A stretch of DNA of 64,000 nt, from assembly GCA_027318585.1 (NCBI GenBank), contig DAHVOW010000001.1, positions 99,026-163,025 of the forward strand. The letters are read 5' to 3'. The notes beneath the pieces are model-generated. The model ran no database searches. It was not told the origin of the DNA and saw only the letters and a program-made list of their open reading frames with translations. Each line of letters opens with the position of its first letter. The first letter of the stretch is position 1. Of this stretch, positions 57,075-64,000 are shown in pieces. The stretch is from Methanobacteriaceae archaeon. GTDB taxonomy: Archaea > Methanobacteriota > Methanobacteria > Methanobacteriales > Methanobacteriaceae. Made by a program: the position numbers and the translations under genes.

Positions 57075-58289
57075 TTAATTACTATTTCCCAGGGATATCT
57101 GATGCCAGAATGCCTCATCCGCCATCCGCATCACCTCTTTAATGGGGATTTCCATCTTATCTGCAATCTGACGTGCATCCTCATATTCGGGGGCGGTGTT
57201 TATTATTTCATCACCAATCTTTCCCACTTTTATGCGGATTTTCGCCTTGGTTCCAGATATTTCAATTTCTATGGGGATGATCTCTCTTTCCAGGATGTTC
57301 CGATGAATAAAAGGCATGACCCGAACACCCAAGGTACCGGTTTCTCTGATGATAGCCTCAGAAATCCTCTCATAATCTTGATGACGTACAATAACCCGCA
57401 GAAGTTGGGCAGGACGGTTTTTCTTCATTAAAACTGGTATCATGGAAACATCCAAGGCCCCCTGTTCCATTAATTTATTAAAAAGGTTACCCAGTATCTC
57501 TCCTGAAACGTTGTCCAGGTTAGTCTCCAGTAACGCCACCTGGTCGGTGGGAAGTGTCGAGGCACCCCTGATTATTCTTAGAACATTGGGAAAATCCAGG
57601 CCCATCTTACCCGCCCCGTATCCGGATGATTTTTGTGTTAAGAAGGGTTGAAACTGGCAATATTCATCCACTAAATTTACATACAAGGCCGCAACGGTGG
57701 GGGTGGTGAGTTCTTCGGCTACCGGTCCACCAATGGTAGGCACGTTCTTTAAAATTTCCATAGTAGCTGGGGCGGGTATGCTTAAGAGGCCATGTTTAGT
57801 TTCTTTAACACCTCCACCCAGGGCCACTGGCAATCCATAAACTTTGTGGGAGTGTAATTTTAGATCATAGAAGGCATAAGCCGAGCCCATAACATCGGCC
57901 ACTGCGTCGGCAGCACCTACCTCATGGAAATGAACATCTTCCAGATCGATACCATGCACACGGGCTTCAGCCTGGGCCAGTGTTCTGAAAACATTCAGGG
58001 AAAGATCAAATGCCCTGGATGGCATTTTTCCAGGCCCCAAATCCTTGATAATTTTTACCAGTTCAGTGTATCTAACGGGATCCTGGTCCAGAGCTTCAAT
58101 ATTAACCTGGGTGGCAGCCAGTCCTTTTTTATCCTTTTTTTCCAGATTCATTTTGACTGGTCCAAAATGGTTAGCAAAATGTTCAATTACACTTTCTATG
58201 CCTTCTATATCCGCCCCCAGATCAATGAGCGCACCTAAAACCATGTTTCCAGAGATTCCAGCATTCTGGGGATCGATAATTACTACCAT
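57075..58289 (-). CDS. larC: Nickel insertion protein LarC
   Basis: About 404 residues, starting VVIIDPQNAGISGNMVLGALIDLGAD and including VHFHEVGAADAVADVMG, the LETNLDNVSGEILG segment and the final IPIEIEISGTKAKIRIK. This is LarC (DUF111), the CTP-dependent enzyme that inserts nickel into the pincer cofactor of lactate racemase. LarB and LarE are not in the window. The ATG at 58289 follows GAGTGATG; the frame begins slightly earlier with a GTG. Transcribed with queC. Confidence 0.93.
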   Translation of the reverse strand: MVVIIDPQNAGISGNMVLGALIDLGADIEGIESVIEHFANHFGPVKMNLEKKDKKGLAATQVNIEALDQDPVRYTELVKIIKDLGPGKMPSRAFDLSLNVFRTLAQAEARVHGIDLEDVHFHEVGAADAVADVMGSAYAFYDLKLHSHKVYGLPVALGGGVKETKHGLLSIPAPATMEILKNVPTIGGPVAEELTTPTVAALYVNLVDEYCQFQPFLTQKSSGYGAGKMGLDFPNVLRIIRGASTLPTDQVALLETNLDNVSGEILGNLFNKLMEQGALDVSMIPVLMKKNRPAQLLRVIVRHQDYERISEAIIRETGTLGVRVMPFIHRNILEREIIPIEIEISGTKAKIRIKVGKIGDEIINTAPEYEDARQIADKMEIPIKEVMRMADEAFWHQISLGNSN

Positions 58290-58432
58290 AAACATCACTC
58301 TACACGAAAATAACTTACTTAGAATCTTAAATTACTCTTATACTTAAATTAATCTTCTTAACTAGATTTTTAAATAGATGATTGTATTGGGATTAAAAAG
58401 GAAAGAATAAGAAAAAAAATCACCTAAAAGGT

Positions 58433-58606
58433 CTAATCACACTGCGGCGGAGTTTCCACCATGTGAAATTTGTAATAACGGGTGAATCCACAATCCCGGC
58501 AGGTTATCTTAAGGGTGTAGGTGTCCACTTCAACATCGTGGATGGTGGCATCACCACATTTAAAACAACTGGCGGATTTTTTTAAATTCCACTTTTCAAT
58601 GGTCAT
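58433..58606 (-). CDS. Small zinc-ribbon protein coupled to a PII-like gene
   Basis: About 57 residues: MTIEKWNLKKSASCFKCGDATIHDVEVDTYTLKITCRDCGFTRYYKFHMVETPP. Two CxxC pairs form a zinc ribbon. Its ATG overlaps the stop of the PII-like gene (GATGA), a sign of translational coupling. The ribbon resembles the C-terminal ribbon of the preceding gene (ECFYCGEKATQRIRIDTNRAKIWCTNCG), suggesting a duplication. Function unknown. The longer frame to 58669 is not needed. Confidence 0.78.
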   Translation of the reverse strand: MTIEKWNLKKSASCFKCGDATIHDVEVDTYTLKITCRDCGFTRYYKFHMVETPPQCD

Positions 58607-59112
58607 CGCGCTGCCCCCTTTTCTGAGCCTTTGATGGTGTAATGACGGGCGGCTCCACAATTGGTGCACCAGATCTTAGCCCGGTTAGTATCAATCCTGA
58701 TTCTTTGAGTAGCCTTCTCCCCACAGTAGAAGCATTCAACCTCTTTTTCCAGTAACCAGGTTTCAGCTCTCTCTACTTTTTCCTGGTCTCCGTAGTTAAC
58801 GATTATTCGACGGATAGGAACCTCCAGAATGGTATATTTTTCTCCCTTCAGGCTTTCGGTTAAGGCATCCACAATCCCGTCCACCTTCTCCTCTTCCACC
58901 ACACTACAGACCAGTACCGCATCTGTGGCCATGTCCCGAATGAGGCTAATGGCCGATTTAGGATCTTCCTTAATGGAAAACCCCTTCCAATCCTGAGGAG
59001 ACATTCCTTTATACTCTAAAACATAAAAACCAGTTATGCCCGCATCAGTTAATGCGTTCATGGCCTTTCCCAGGTTTTCAACCTCTACAAAGACCCTTAG
59101 ATGCACTTTCAT
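58603..59112 (-). CDS. MJ1244-like PII-fold protein with C-terminal zinc ribbon
   Basis: About 169 residues. The N-terminal half (MKVHLRVFVEVENLGKAMNALTDAGITGFYVLEYKGM) has the beta-alpha-beta pattern of PII-like trimeric proteins; the C-terminal half has a two-CxxC zinc ribbon. The MJ1244 family is conserved in methanogens with unknown ligand. The ATG at 59112 follows AGGTGG. It is the first gene of a two-gene unit with the ribbon protein and is divergent from cbiS. Confidence 0.8.
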   Translation of the reverse strand: MKVHLRVFVEVENLGKAMNALTDAGITGFYVLEYKGMSPQDWKGFSIKEDPKSAISLIRDMATDAVLVCSVVEEEKVDGIVDALTESLKGEKYTILEVPIRRIIVNYGDQEKVERAETWLLEKEVECFYCGEKATQRIRIDTNRAKIWCTNCGAARHYTIKGSEKGAAR

Positions 59113-59174
59113 AAGACCACCTATATTAATTATATCCTTCATATCTATTATATGCTAGTGTGAAAGGTGGTTAG

Positions 59175-60215
59175 ATGGAATTAAAGATAGGTAACGATGA
59201 TTTTAATCTATTAATTAACCAGGATAACATTATTTTAGATGGAAAGGATGATTTTATCTTATTTGGGAGTTCAAGAAACTTTAATGGTTGGGGTAAGTTT
59301 AGATCAGTTTACTATCATGTTTGCCCACCAGGCAGGGAAATAAAGGCCGAGGATGAGGAGAGATATATTGATGATCTGGTTTTGAAAAAAAAGTTGTCCA
59401 CTCCGGCGGCTGTAATTTTAATTCCCTCTTCAAGTATAAAAAATGAAATAATAAGTATTGGTCCAGTTTCAGCTATTATAAACATATTTAAGGAGCCAAA
59501 TAAGTCTTCCATATGCGATAATATATCGGTTTCAATTATGGTTGTTGTAGACCAGGTTCTGAATCAGGGTATCCTTTTAAAAATAATCCTGGACATCCAA
59601 AAAACATTACAAACTGTATTACGTGATAGGGGTGTTGATTATGATAAATTAAACTCCCCCTCTATTGAAATGGTGTGTAAAGGTGTGAATGAAGCCAAAA
59701 ATCTGGATAAAATTCAGGAAATTGAGGATCTAACTCGTGAATGCGTAAAAAAGGCTGTTTCTTTAGCCCTGGAAGAGTTGGGGTATCCCCCTTCCATAAC
59801 CCAGATCTTGAGTGCAGCCGGGGTGGAGATTGATGATCTAGTGGCTGCCGGGGCAGAACTTTTAGTCGGCGTAGATGACACCCCAGAACTTCGAGCTAAG
59901 ATCAGAGGACAGTTAATAAAATCATTACAGGATATAAACGTGATCTCTCTGGTTCTGGCCGGAATCAGGGTAGAGGATGATTACCAGCTCCACCGGGTTC
60001 GGGATGTGGATGTGGATGATGATCCTGCTTATTTGTATGCGGATGAGGTGTTGGGAATGGCCATTGCCAATCAAATAGCAGGGACCAAAGCCATATTCAA
60101 CTTTAAAAGGTATGATGAAGATAAACCAGGCATAATTAGCAGTTTGGGCCCCATGTTGGATGATATTTGCGCTGGTTTGGTGGCCGGATGCCTGTCCAGA
60201 ATATTCGAGGAATGA
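59175..60215 (+). CDS. cbiS: Bifunctional cobamide salvage protein CbiS (CbiZ-CobZ)
   Basis: A 346-residue protein with two parts. Residues 1-190 resemble CbiZ adenosylcobinamide amidohydrolase (ILFGSSRNFNGWGKFRSVYYHVC near the start). Residues about 195-346 resemble the PgpA-type CobZ alpha-ribazole phosphatase (LGYPPSITQILSAAGVEIDDLVAAGAELLVGV). Such fusions (CbiS) are known in methanogens for salvaging incomplete corrinoids. The next gene is cobS, one base after its stop, so the two are co-transcribed. AGGTGG precedes the ATG. Confidence 0.85.
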   Translation: MELKIGNDDFNLLINQDNIILDGKDDFILFGSSRNFNGWGKFRSVYYHVCPPGREIKAEDEERYIDDLVLKKKLSTPAAVILIPSSSIKNEIISIGPVSAIINIFKEPNKSSICDNISVSIMVVVDQVLNQGILLKIILDIQKTLQTVLRDRGVDYDKLNSPSIEMVCKGVNEAKNLDKIQEIEDLTRECVKKAVSLALEELGYPPSITQILSAAGVEIDDLVAAGAELLVGVDDTPELRAKIRGQLIKSLQDINVISLVLAGIRVEDDYQLHRVRDVDVDDDPAYLYADEVLGMAIANQIAGTKAIFNFKRYDEDKPGIISSLGPMLDDICAGLVAGCLSRIFEE

Positions 60216-60216
60216 A

Positions 60217-61038
60217 ATGTCGAGTAAAGTTAGATTAGAAGCACCTGTTCGAAAGGGTGATGGTATTGGTAAAGCTACAGGGAAGAGTGGTTGGAAGGGA
60301 TTCCTGGGACTGGTCTCCTTCTCCACCATACTACCCCTAAATATCCATACCAGCATACAGGAAATGGCAAGGTTCACCTGGATGTGGCCAATAATTGGAG
60401 GATTCATTGGAATATTGGTAGGGGTGGTGGCCTGGGTGGTCACCGGTGCACTGCACCTACCCCAACTGTTATCTGCTGCCCTGATATACAGCTTCGCCAT
60501 TATCATTACCGGCTTACACCACCTGGATGGGCTTATAGATTTCTCAGACGGGTTGATGGCCCATGGAGATCCAGAGCGAAGGATAGAAATTATGAGGGAC
60601 CAGAGGATTGGGACCGGTGGACTTTCCGCCCTTTTAATGGTATCCCTCATAACTGTGACCAGCCTATCTGCATTTCCAGTGACTTTACTGGTACCAATAG
60701 TCGTTGTGGCTGAAATTGCAGCCAAACTTGGACTAATAACCTGTGCCACCTTTTCCAGACCATCCGGTGAAGGTACTGGCACCTACTTTATAGAGAACAT
60801 GAACCCCGGATTACTGGGCGTTTCCATTTTTATAAGCCTCCTCATTGGATATTTTACAGCCCAGTTAACCGGAGTTATTGGAATAGTCGGTGGCTTCATT
60901 ATGGGTCTTTTAATAGTCATTTTAGCCCGTCAGAAGTTCAGATACACCACTGGCGATGTACTGGGAGCTAGTAATGAATTATCCCGCATGTCAAGCATTA
61001 TGTTAATGGTCATATTCCTATCCATAGGGGGATTATAA
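60217..61038 (+). CDS. cobS: Adenosylcobinamide-GDP ribazoletransferase
   Basis: About 273 residues with seven or so membrane helices and the catalytic loop GLHHLDGLIDFSDGLMAHGDPERRIEIMRDQRIGTGG, the aspartate motif of CobS. It joins GDP-cobinamide to alpha-ribazole in the last steps of cobalamin synthesis. The ATG at 60217 directly follows the cbiS stop; the frame from 60160 is an overlap. The stop TAA overlaps the start of trm56 (TAATG), suggesting a three-gene operon. Confidence 0.95.
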   Translation: MSSKVRLEAPVRKGDGIGKATGKSGWKGFLGLVSFSTILPLNIHTSIQEMARFTWMWPIIGGFIGILVGVVAWVVTGALHLPQLLSAALIYSFAIIITGLHHLDGLIDFSDGLMAHGDPERRIEIMRDQRIGTGGLSALLMVSLITVTSLSAFPVTLLVPIVVVAEIAAKLGLITCATFSRPSGEGTGTYFIENMNPGLLGVSIFISLLIGYFTAQLTGVIGIVGGFIMGLLIVILARQKFRYTTGDVLGASNELSRMSSIMLMVIFLSIGGL

Positions 61039-61571
61039 TGGAAGTAAAGGTTTTAAGACTCGATCACCGGCGATTGCGGGATGCCCGGATTACCACCCAT
61101 GTATGTTTAACTGCCCGGGCCTTTGGAGCATCGGGAGTATTCCTGGACGGGGATCATGACCAGAAACTCATGGAAAACGTGCGCGACGTGGTTAAACGGT
61201 GGGGCGGTTCCTTCCAGGTCGATTATCAAAAAAACTGGGATAACCTCCTGGACGAGTGGAAAAAGAGTGGCAAAGAGATCGTGCACCTTACCATGTACGG
61301 AGAACCCGTGCAGAAGGTAACCCCCAAAATAAGAGAATCCAAAAAAGACAAGCTGGTGGTGGTGGGAGGGCCCCGAGTTCCCACTGAGGTTTACCAGAAG
61401 GCGGACTGGAACGTGGCCGTGACCAACCAGCCCCATTCGGAGGTGTCGGCCCTGGCCATATTCCTGCACCTCTTGTTTGAGGGTCAGGAACTGGACCGGG
61501 AATTTCCAGGAGGAGAGATCAAAGTGGTGCCATCTTCCCATCGTAAGAAAGTGATTATAGACCGGGATTAA
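61038..61571 (+). CDS. tRNA (cytidine-56-2'-O)-methyltransferase Trm56
   Basis: A 177-residue SPOUT-fold protein: MEVKVLRLDHRRLRDARITTHVCLTARAFGASGVFL at the start and VVGGPRVPTEVYQKADWNVAVTNQPHSEVSALAIFLHLL near the end, the archaeal Trm56 pattern. It methylates the 2'-O of C56 in tRNA. Overlaps the cobS stop by one base. It ends 12 bases before the convergent sugar dehydrogenase gene. Confidence 0.94.
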   Translation: MEVKVLRLDHRRLRDARITTHVCLTARAFGASGVFLDGDHDQKLMENVRDVVKRWGGSFQVDYQKNWDNLLDEWKKSGKEIVHLTMYGEPVQKVTPKIRESKKDKLVVVGGPRVPTEVYQKADWNVAVTNQPHSEVSALAIFLHLLFEGQELDREFPGGEIKVVPSSHRKKVIIDRD

Positions 61572-61583
61572 CAAACGCCTAGA

Positions 61584-62627
61584 TTAACTGATCTTAATTC
61601 TTATGATCCGATCATCACCAGATTTAGGAATACCCCGTCCGTCAAGATTAGAGGTGGAGATATAAAGGTACCCATTGTATTCCACTACATCCCTAATCCG
61701 ACCCAGGTCCTGTAATAGGGCCTCTTCACCAACCACGGTTTTTCCATCAGCTGATAGTTTTATCTGTCTAAGCTGGTTACCCCTTAAACCTGTCTGGTAC
61801 AAACTACCCTGATAGTAGGCTAATCCTGATGGTGCCAGAGTGAATTCAGTGAAGACCCGCAGGGGTGTGACCATACCCGGAAAGGTCTGGTTACCTTCAA
61901 TTACCGGCCATCCGTAGTTGGATCCGTTGACGATGATGTTAATCTCGTCGTTTTTAGTCTGACCATGTTCTGAGGCGTACATAATGCCATCACTGCCCCA
62001 GGCTATTCCCTGGGGATTTCGGTGTCCGTAGCTATACACATAGTTACCGAAGGGATTGTCAGTCGGTACACTGCCATCGGGATTCATGCGCAGTATTTTA
62101 CCTGCCAGTGAATTCTTATCCTGGGCCAGGTCCCGTTGAGAGGCATCCCCGGTGGTGATGTAAAGTTTACCATCGGGGCCGAATTTCAACCGGCCCCCAT
62201 CATGTACCTGGGAAGCAGGGATATTATCCAAGAATATAGTCTCATTTTCGAGTTTTTCATTTAATATAAATCGGGATACTCTGTTGAAGTTACCTGAAGT
62301 GTAGTATAAGTATATGTAACGGTTTTGGTCGAATTTTGGATCAACAGCCACACCTAAAAGACCTGATTCGCCATTGGCAGTGGTGGTAATGTTAGCCACT
62401 AATTTAACCTGATTTCCCTCCAAAATATTGACCCTCCCCGGCCTTTCAGTGAATATCATCCTTCCGTCTGGTAAAAAGGCCATGGCCCAGGGCACTTCCA
62501 GGTTATCAGCCACTACCTCGGTTTGATTACCTGTATTCTGCATCGGACCGGGTAATAGAAGATAAATTCCAATACCAATTAGTAAAATAAGTAAAATCAC
62601 CCCAACTATTAGCAGATTTCTCTTGAT
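61584..62627 (-). CDS. Membrane-anchored glucose/sorbosone dehydrogenase-like beta-propeller, probable ATC start
   Basis: About 348 codons. The beta-propeller has VPWAMAFLPDGRMIFTERPG, GESGLLGVAVDPKF, SQVHDGGRLKFGPDGKLYITTGDAS and YSYGHRNPQG with the catalytic His, typical of PQQ-dependent sugar dehydrogenases. The clean frame starts at a GTG (62600), but in-frame codons upstream give KRNLLIVGVILLILLIGIGIYLLL, a basic start before the membrane helix, after GGGGGAG at 62633-62639. No ATG, GTG or TTG lies upstream, so ATC at 62627 is the likely start; the GTG remains possible. Confidence 0.85.
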   Translation of the reverse strand: MKRNLLIVGVILLILLIGIGIYLLLPGPMQNTGNQTEVVADNLEVPWAMAFLPDGRMIFTERPGRVNILEGNQVKLVANITTTANGESGLLGVAVDPKFDQNRYIYLYYTSGNFNRVSRFILNEKLENETIFLDNIPASQVHDGGRLKFGPDGKLYITTGDASQRDLAQDKNSLAGKILRMNPDGSVPTDNPFGNYVYSYGHRNPQGIAWGSDGIMYASEHGQTKNDEINIIVNGSNYGWPVIEGNQTFPGMVTPLRVFTEFTLAPSGLAYYQGSLYQTGLRGNQLRQIKLSADGKTVVGEEALLQDLGRIRDVVEYNGYLYISTSNLDGRGIPKSGDDRIIRIKIS

Positions 62628-62757
62628 TTTATCTCCCCCTATCTGCTTATTACATATAGTTACTTCTTCATTTTATATTTTCAAAAAACCGAATAAATCA
62701 TTATCATATAATTCCACAAGTTAATATAAATCGAAAGAAATTGCGAGGCGATTTGAA

Positions 62758-63393
62758 ATGATCATAGAAGTTAACCATCTTCTGGTCCAGGAGAGATTGA
62801 GCAGGATTAGAAGACGTGATGTGGGGCGTGTTGAATTCCGGTCCGGAGTGAGAGAAATTGGTCGCCTGTTGAGCTACCAATTTGCCAACAGTCTGGAGAA
62901 AGAAGATTTTAAGGTGGAAACTCCCCTGGAAACAGCTAATGGAGTTCGGATTAAGGACTGGGACGATTTAATTGTGGTCAGTGTACTGCGGGCCGCCATA
63001 CCCATGGTGGAGGGAATCATGCGGGTATTTCAGGAGGCTCAATCCGGGGTGGCCGGCGCCTGGAGGGGTGATAAACCCCCATTTCCCGTGGAAGTAGGTT
63101 ATTTAAGACTCCCTGAGGTAGATGGTAAAATAGTTATCGTGGCTGATCCCATGCTGGCCACCGGGAACACTCTGGTGGCTATTCTGGACCGTATTAAAGA
63201 GTTGGGAACTCCCAAGCGCCTGGTGATGTTTAACATCATCTCGGCGCCAGAGGGAATAAGAAAAGTGCTTAAAAAGCATCCTGATCTGGAGTTGTACACC
63301 GCATCCATTGATGAAGAACTCACCGATGACGGTTACATAGTACCGGGACTGGGCGATGCCGGAGACATTGCCTTTGGTAAACCCTGCCAATAG
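62758..63393 (+). CDS. upp: Uracil phosphoribosyltransferase
   Basis: A 211-residue enzyme. The PRPP loop is IVIVADPMLATGNTLVAI, the N-terminal part has VEFRSGVREIGRLLSYQ, and the C-terminal part holds the uracil-binding region VPGLGDAGDIAFG. It converts uracil and PRPP to UMP in salvage. GCGAGGCG precedes the ATG. It converges on the fumarase beta-like gene. Confidence 0.95.
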   Translation: MIIEVNHLLVQERLSRIRRRDVGRVEFRSGVREIGRLLSYQFANSLEKEDFKVETPLETANGVRIKDWDDLIVVSVLRAAIPMVEGIMRVFQEAQSGVAGAWRGDKPPFPVEVGYLRLPEVDGKIVIVADPMLATGNTLVAILDRIKELGTPKRLVMFNIISAPEGIRKVLKKHPDLELYTASIDEELTDDGYIVPGLGDAGDIAFGKPCQ

Positions 63394-63425
63394 AATTAAC
63401 GGCATAAACCCTTATATCTGGCCTA

Positions 63426-63932
63426 TTAGTATAGGGATTCACCATGGGCCGCAGCCACAATCCCCGGAAGTTTCTGTACTCTCAGTTTATGAATAGCTTC
63501 CATACCTTCTTCCGGAAAGGCCACGACTTCAGAAGAAACTACTGTACTGGACAGTACGGCAGCAGCTGGTGGGGTGACCACAAAAACAGATTTATACTTA
63601 TTCAAGGCATCGATGGTTTTGGAAGACAATGCCCCCTTTCCAAGGTGTATGCGCACTCCTGCCCGGGATAAAGGTGCGATGCTTTCCTCGATCTCCTCCT
63701 TGTTACTGGTGGTGGGGGATATGCCTGCCGGGCTAACTGCGGTGTGCATGATCACTGTCCCTTCTAGATCAAAGGGTACATCTCCTTTTTTTATGAGTTT
63801 AACCAGCCGAGGTAGGGCCGCATCACGGCCGGTGTAAATAACACCAGAGAGGGTGATAAGATCACCAACCACTAACTCCTGGACCACTTCCCGACTAAGT
63901 GGAGTGTTGATATTTATAAAATTATGTTCCAT
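63426..63932 (-). CDS. Class I fumarase/tartrate dehydratase beta-like subunit
   Basis: A 168-residue beta-subunit-like protein: LSREVVQELVVGDLITLSGVIYTGRDAALPRLV, IMHTAVSPAGISPTTS, VRIHLGKGALS and FPEEGMEAIHKLRVQKLPGIVAAAHG. The usual PTTSxRM segment reads PTTSNKEE, so a substrate-binding arginine is missing, and DxxGxSxY near the end is changed. It is the natural partner type for the alpha-like protein at 18582, which is also altered, but the genes are 44 kb apart. AAGGGAAAGG precedes the ATG. Confidence 0.85.
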   Translation of the reverse strand: MEHNFININTPLSREVVQELVVGDLITLSGVIYTGRDAALPRLVKLIKKGDVPFDLEGTVIMHTAVSPAGISPTTSNKEEIEESIAPLSRAGVRIHLGKGALSSKTIDALNKYKSVFVVTPPAAAVLSSTVVSSEVVAFPEEGMEAIHKLRVQKLPGIVAAAHGESLY

Positions 63933-63946
63933 AGAAAGCCTTTCCC

Positions 63947-64000
63947 TTAATTTATGGATTCTAAATCTGTTAGAAAATTCTCCAGATGTTCTTTTTTAAT
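63947..64000 (-). CDS. C-terminal end of a gene entering from the right edge
   Basis: The minus strand from the window edge reads IKKEHLENFLTDLESIN and a TAA at 63947-63949. The 17 residues look coding (charged helix) and the stop lies 14 bases before the fumarase beta-like ATG, with a ribosome site in between, so an operon is likely. Too short to identify. Confidence 0.4.
   Translation of the reverse strand: MKKEHLENFLTDLESIN

Overview
The window reads as chromosomal DNA of a methanogenic archaeon of the order Methanobacteriales, most likely Methanobacterium or a close relative. Direct support: a complete nine-gene archaeal A1Ao ATP synthase operon with a duplicated-hairpin proteolipid, a methanogen-type YcaO (McrA thioamidation), the F420 enzyme CofH, pyruvate carboxylase subunit B, archaeal tRNA-modification genes (TiaS, Trm56, Thg1), an AqpM-like aquaporin, archaeoflavoprotein AfpA, and methanogen families such as DUF22, UPF0216, DUF2180, DUF2193 and DUF2769. 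The DNA is AT-rich, genes are tightly packed on both strands, and ribosome sites are mostly GGTG or GGAGG.

Layout. 1-5.5 kb: a lipoprotein running off the left edge, a decayed membrane-protein remnant, YcaO, an M50 protease, a HIT-like protein, an M24 peptidase, and a TadC-like membrane protein next to a tiny pilin-like gene that appears to start at ATT. 5.5-16 kb: housekeeping genes (lactaldehyde-type dehydrogenase, tRNA-binding protein, PRC-barrel protein, aspartate dehydrogenase, Thg1, JAMM protease, SerA, XRE regulator divergent from TiaS). 16.3-20.3 kb: an operon-like set of four carbon-metabolism genes (MmgE/PrpD, a TIM-barrel-like protein, a fumarase-alpha-like hydro-lyase, a compact citrate-synthase/citryl-CoA-lyase-like enzyme) whose joint pathway I cannot name. 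20.4-29.6 kb: ATP synthase subunits H-I-K-E-C-F-A-B-D plus DUF22. 29.6-34.9 kb: small membrane proteins, coiled-coil proteins, UPF0216, an ATP-grasp enzyme, tRNA-Gln(TTG), a stand-alone Cas4-like nuclease, and a gene-poor stretch holding a decayed zinc-ribbon frame and a candidate structured RNA.

34.9-40.3 kb: CofH, a two-gene Ku and ATP-dependent DNA ligase end-joining cassette, and a DrrAB-like ABC exporter. 40.4-50 kb: a redox/stress-flavoured area (MBL-rhodanese protein, FMN-oxidase-like protein, TspO, O6-alkylguanine methyltransferase, aquaporin with DUF2180 and DUF2193, AfpA divergent from a Fur-family regulator across a perfect palindrome). 50-64 kb: inositol-phosphate synthase, a cytosolic papain-like protease, a GT-C-like membrane protein, PycB, QueC, LarC, a PII-like/zinc-ribbon pair, cobalamin salvage genes (CbiS, CobS) with Trm56, a sugar-dehydrogenase-like protein, Upp, and a fumarase-beta-like subunit.

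How the parts fit: energy conservation (ATP synthase), cofactor supply (F420, cobalamin, pyrroloquinoline-type fold, queuosine-family base), anaplerosis (PycB), DNA repair (Ku-ligase, Ogt) and redox defence. The least explained parts are the 16.3-20.3 kb metabolic operon with its possible distant beta partner at 63.4 kb, the Ku-ligase pair, two structured non-coding segments (about 34.57-34.78 kb and 46.02-46.13 kb), and two probable non-AUG starts. All calls were made by reading the sequence; no database search was run.
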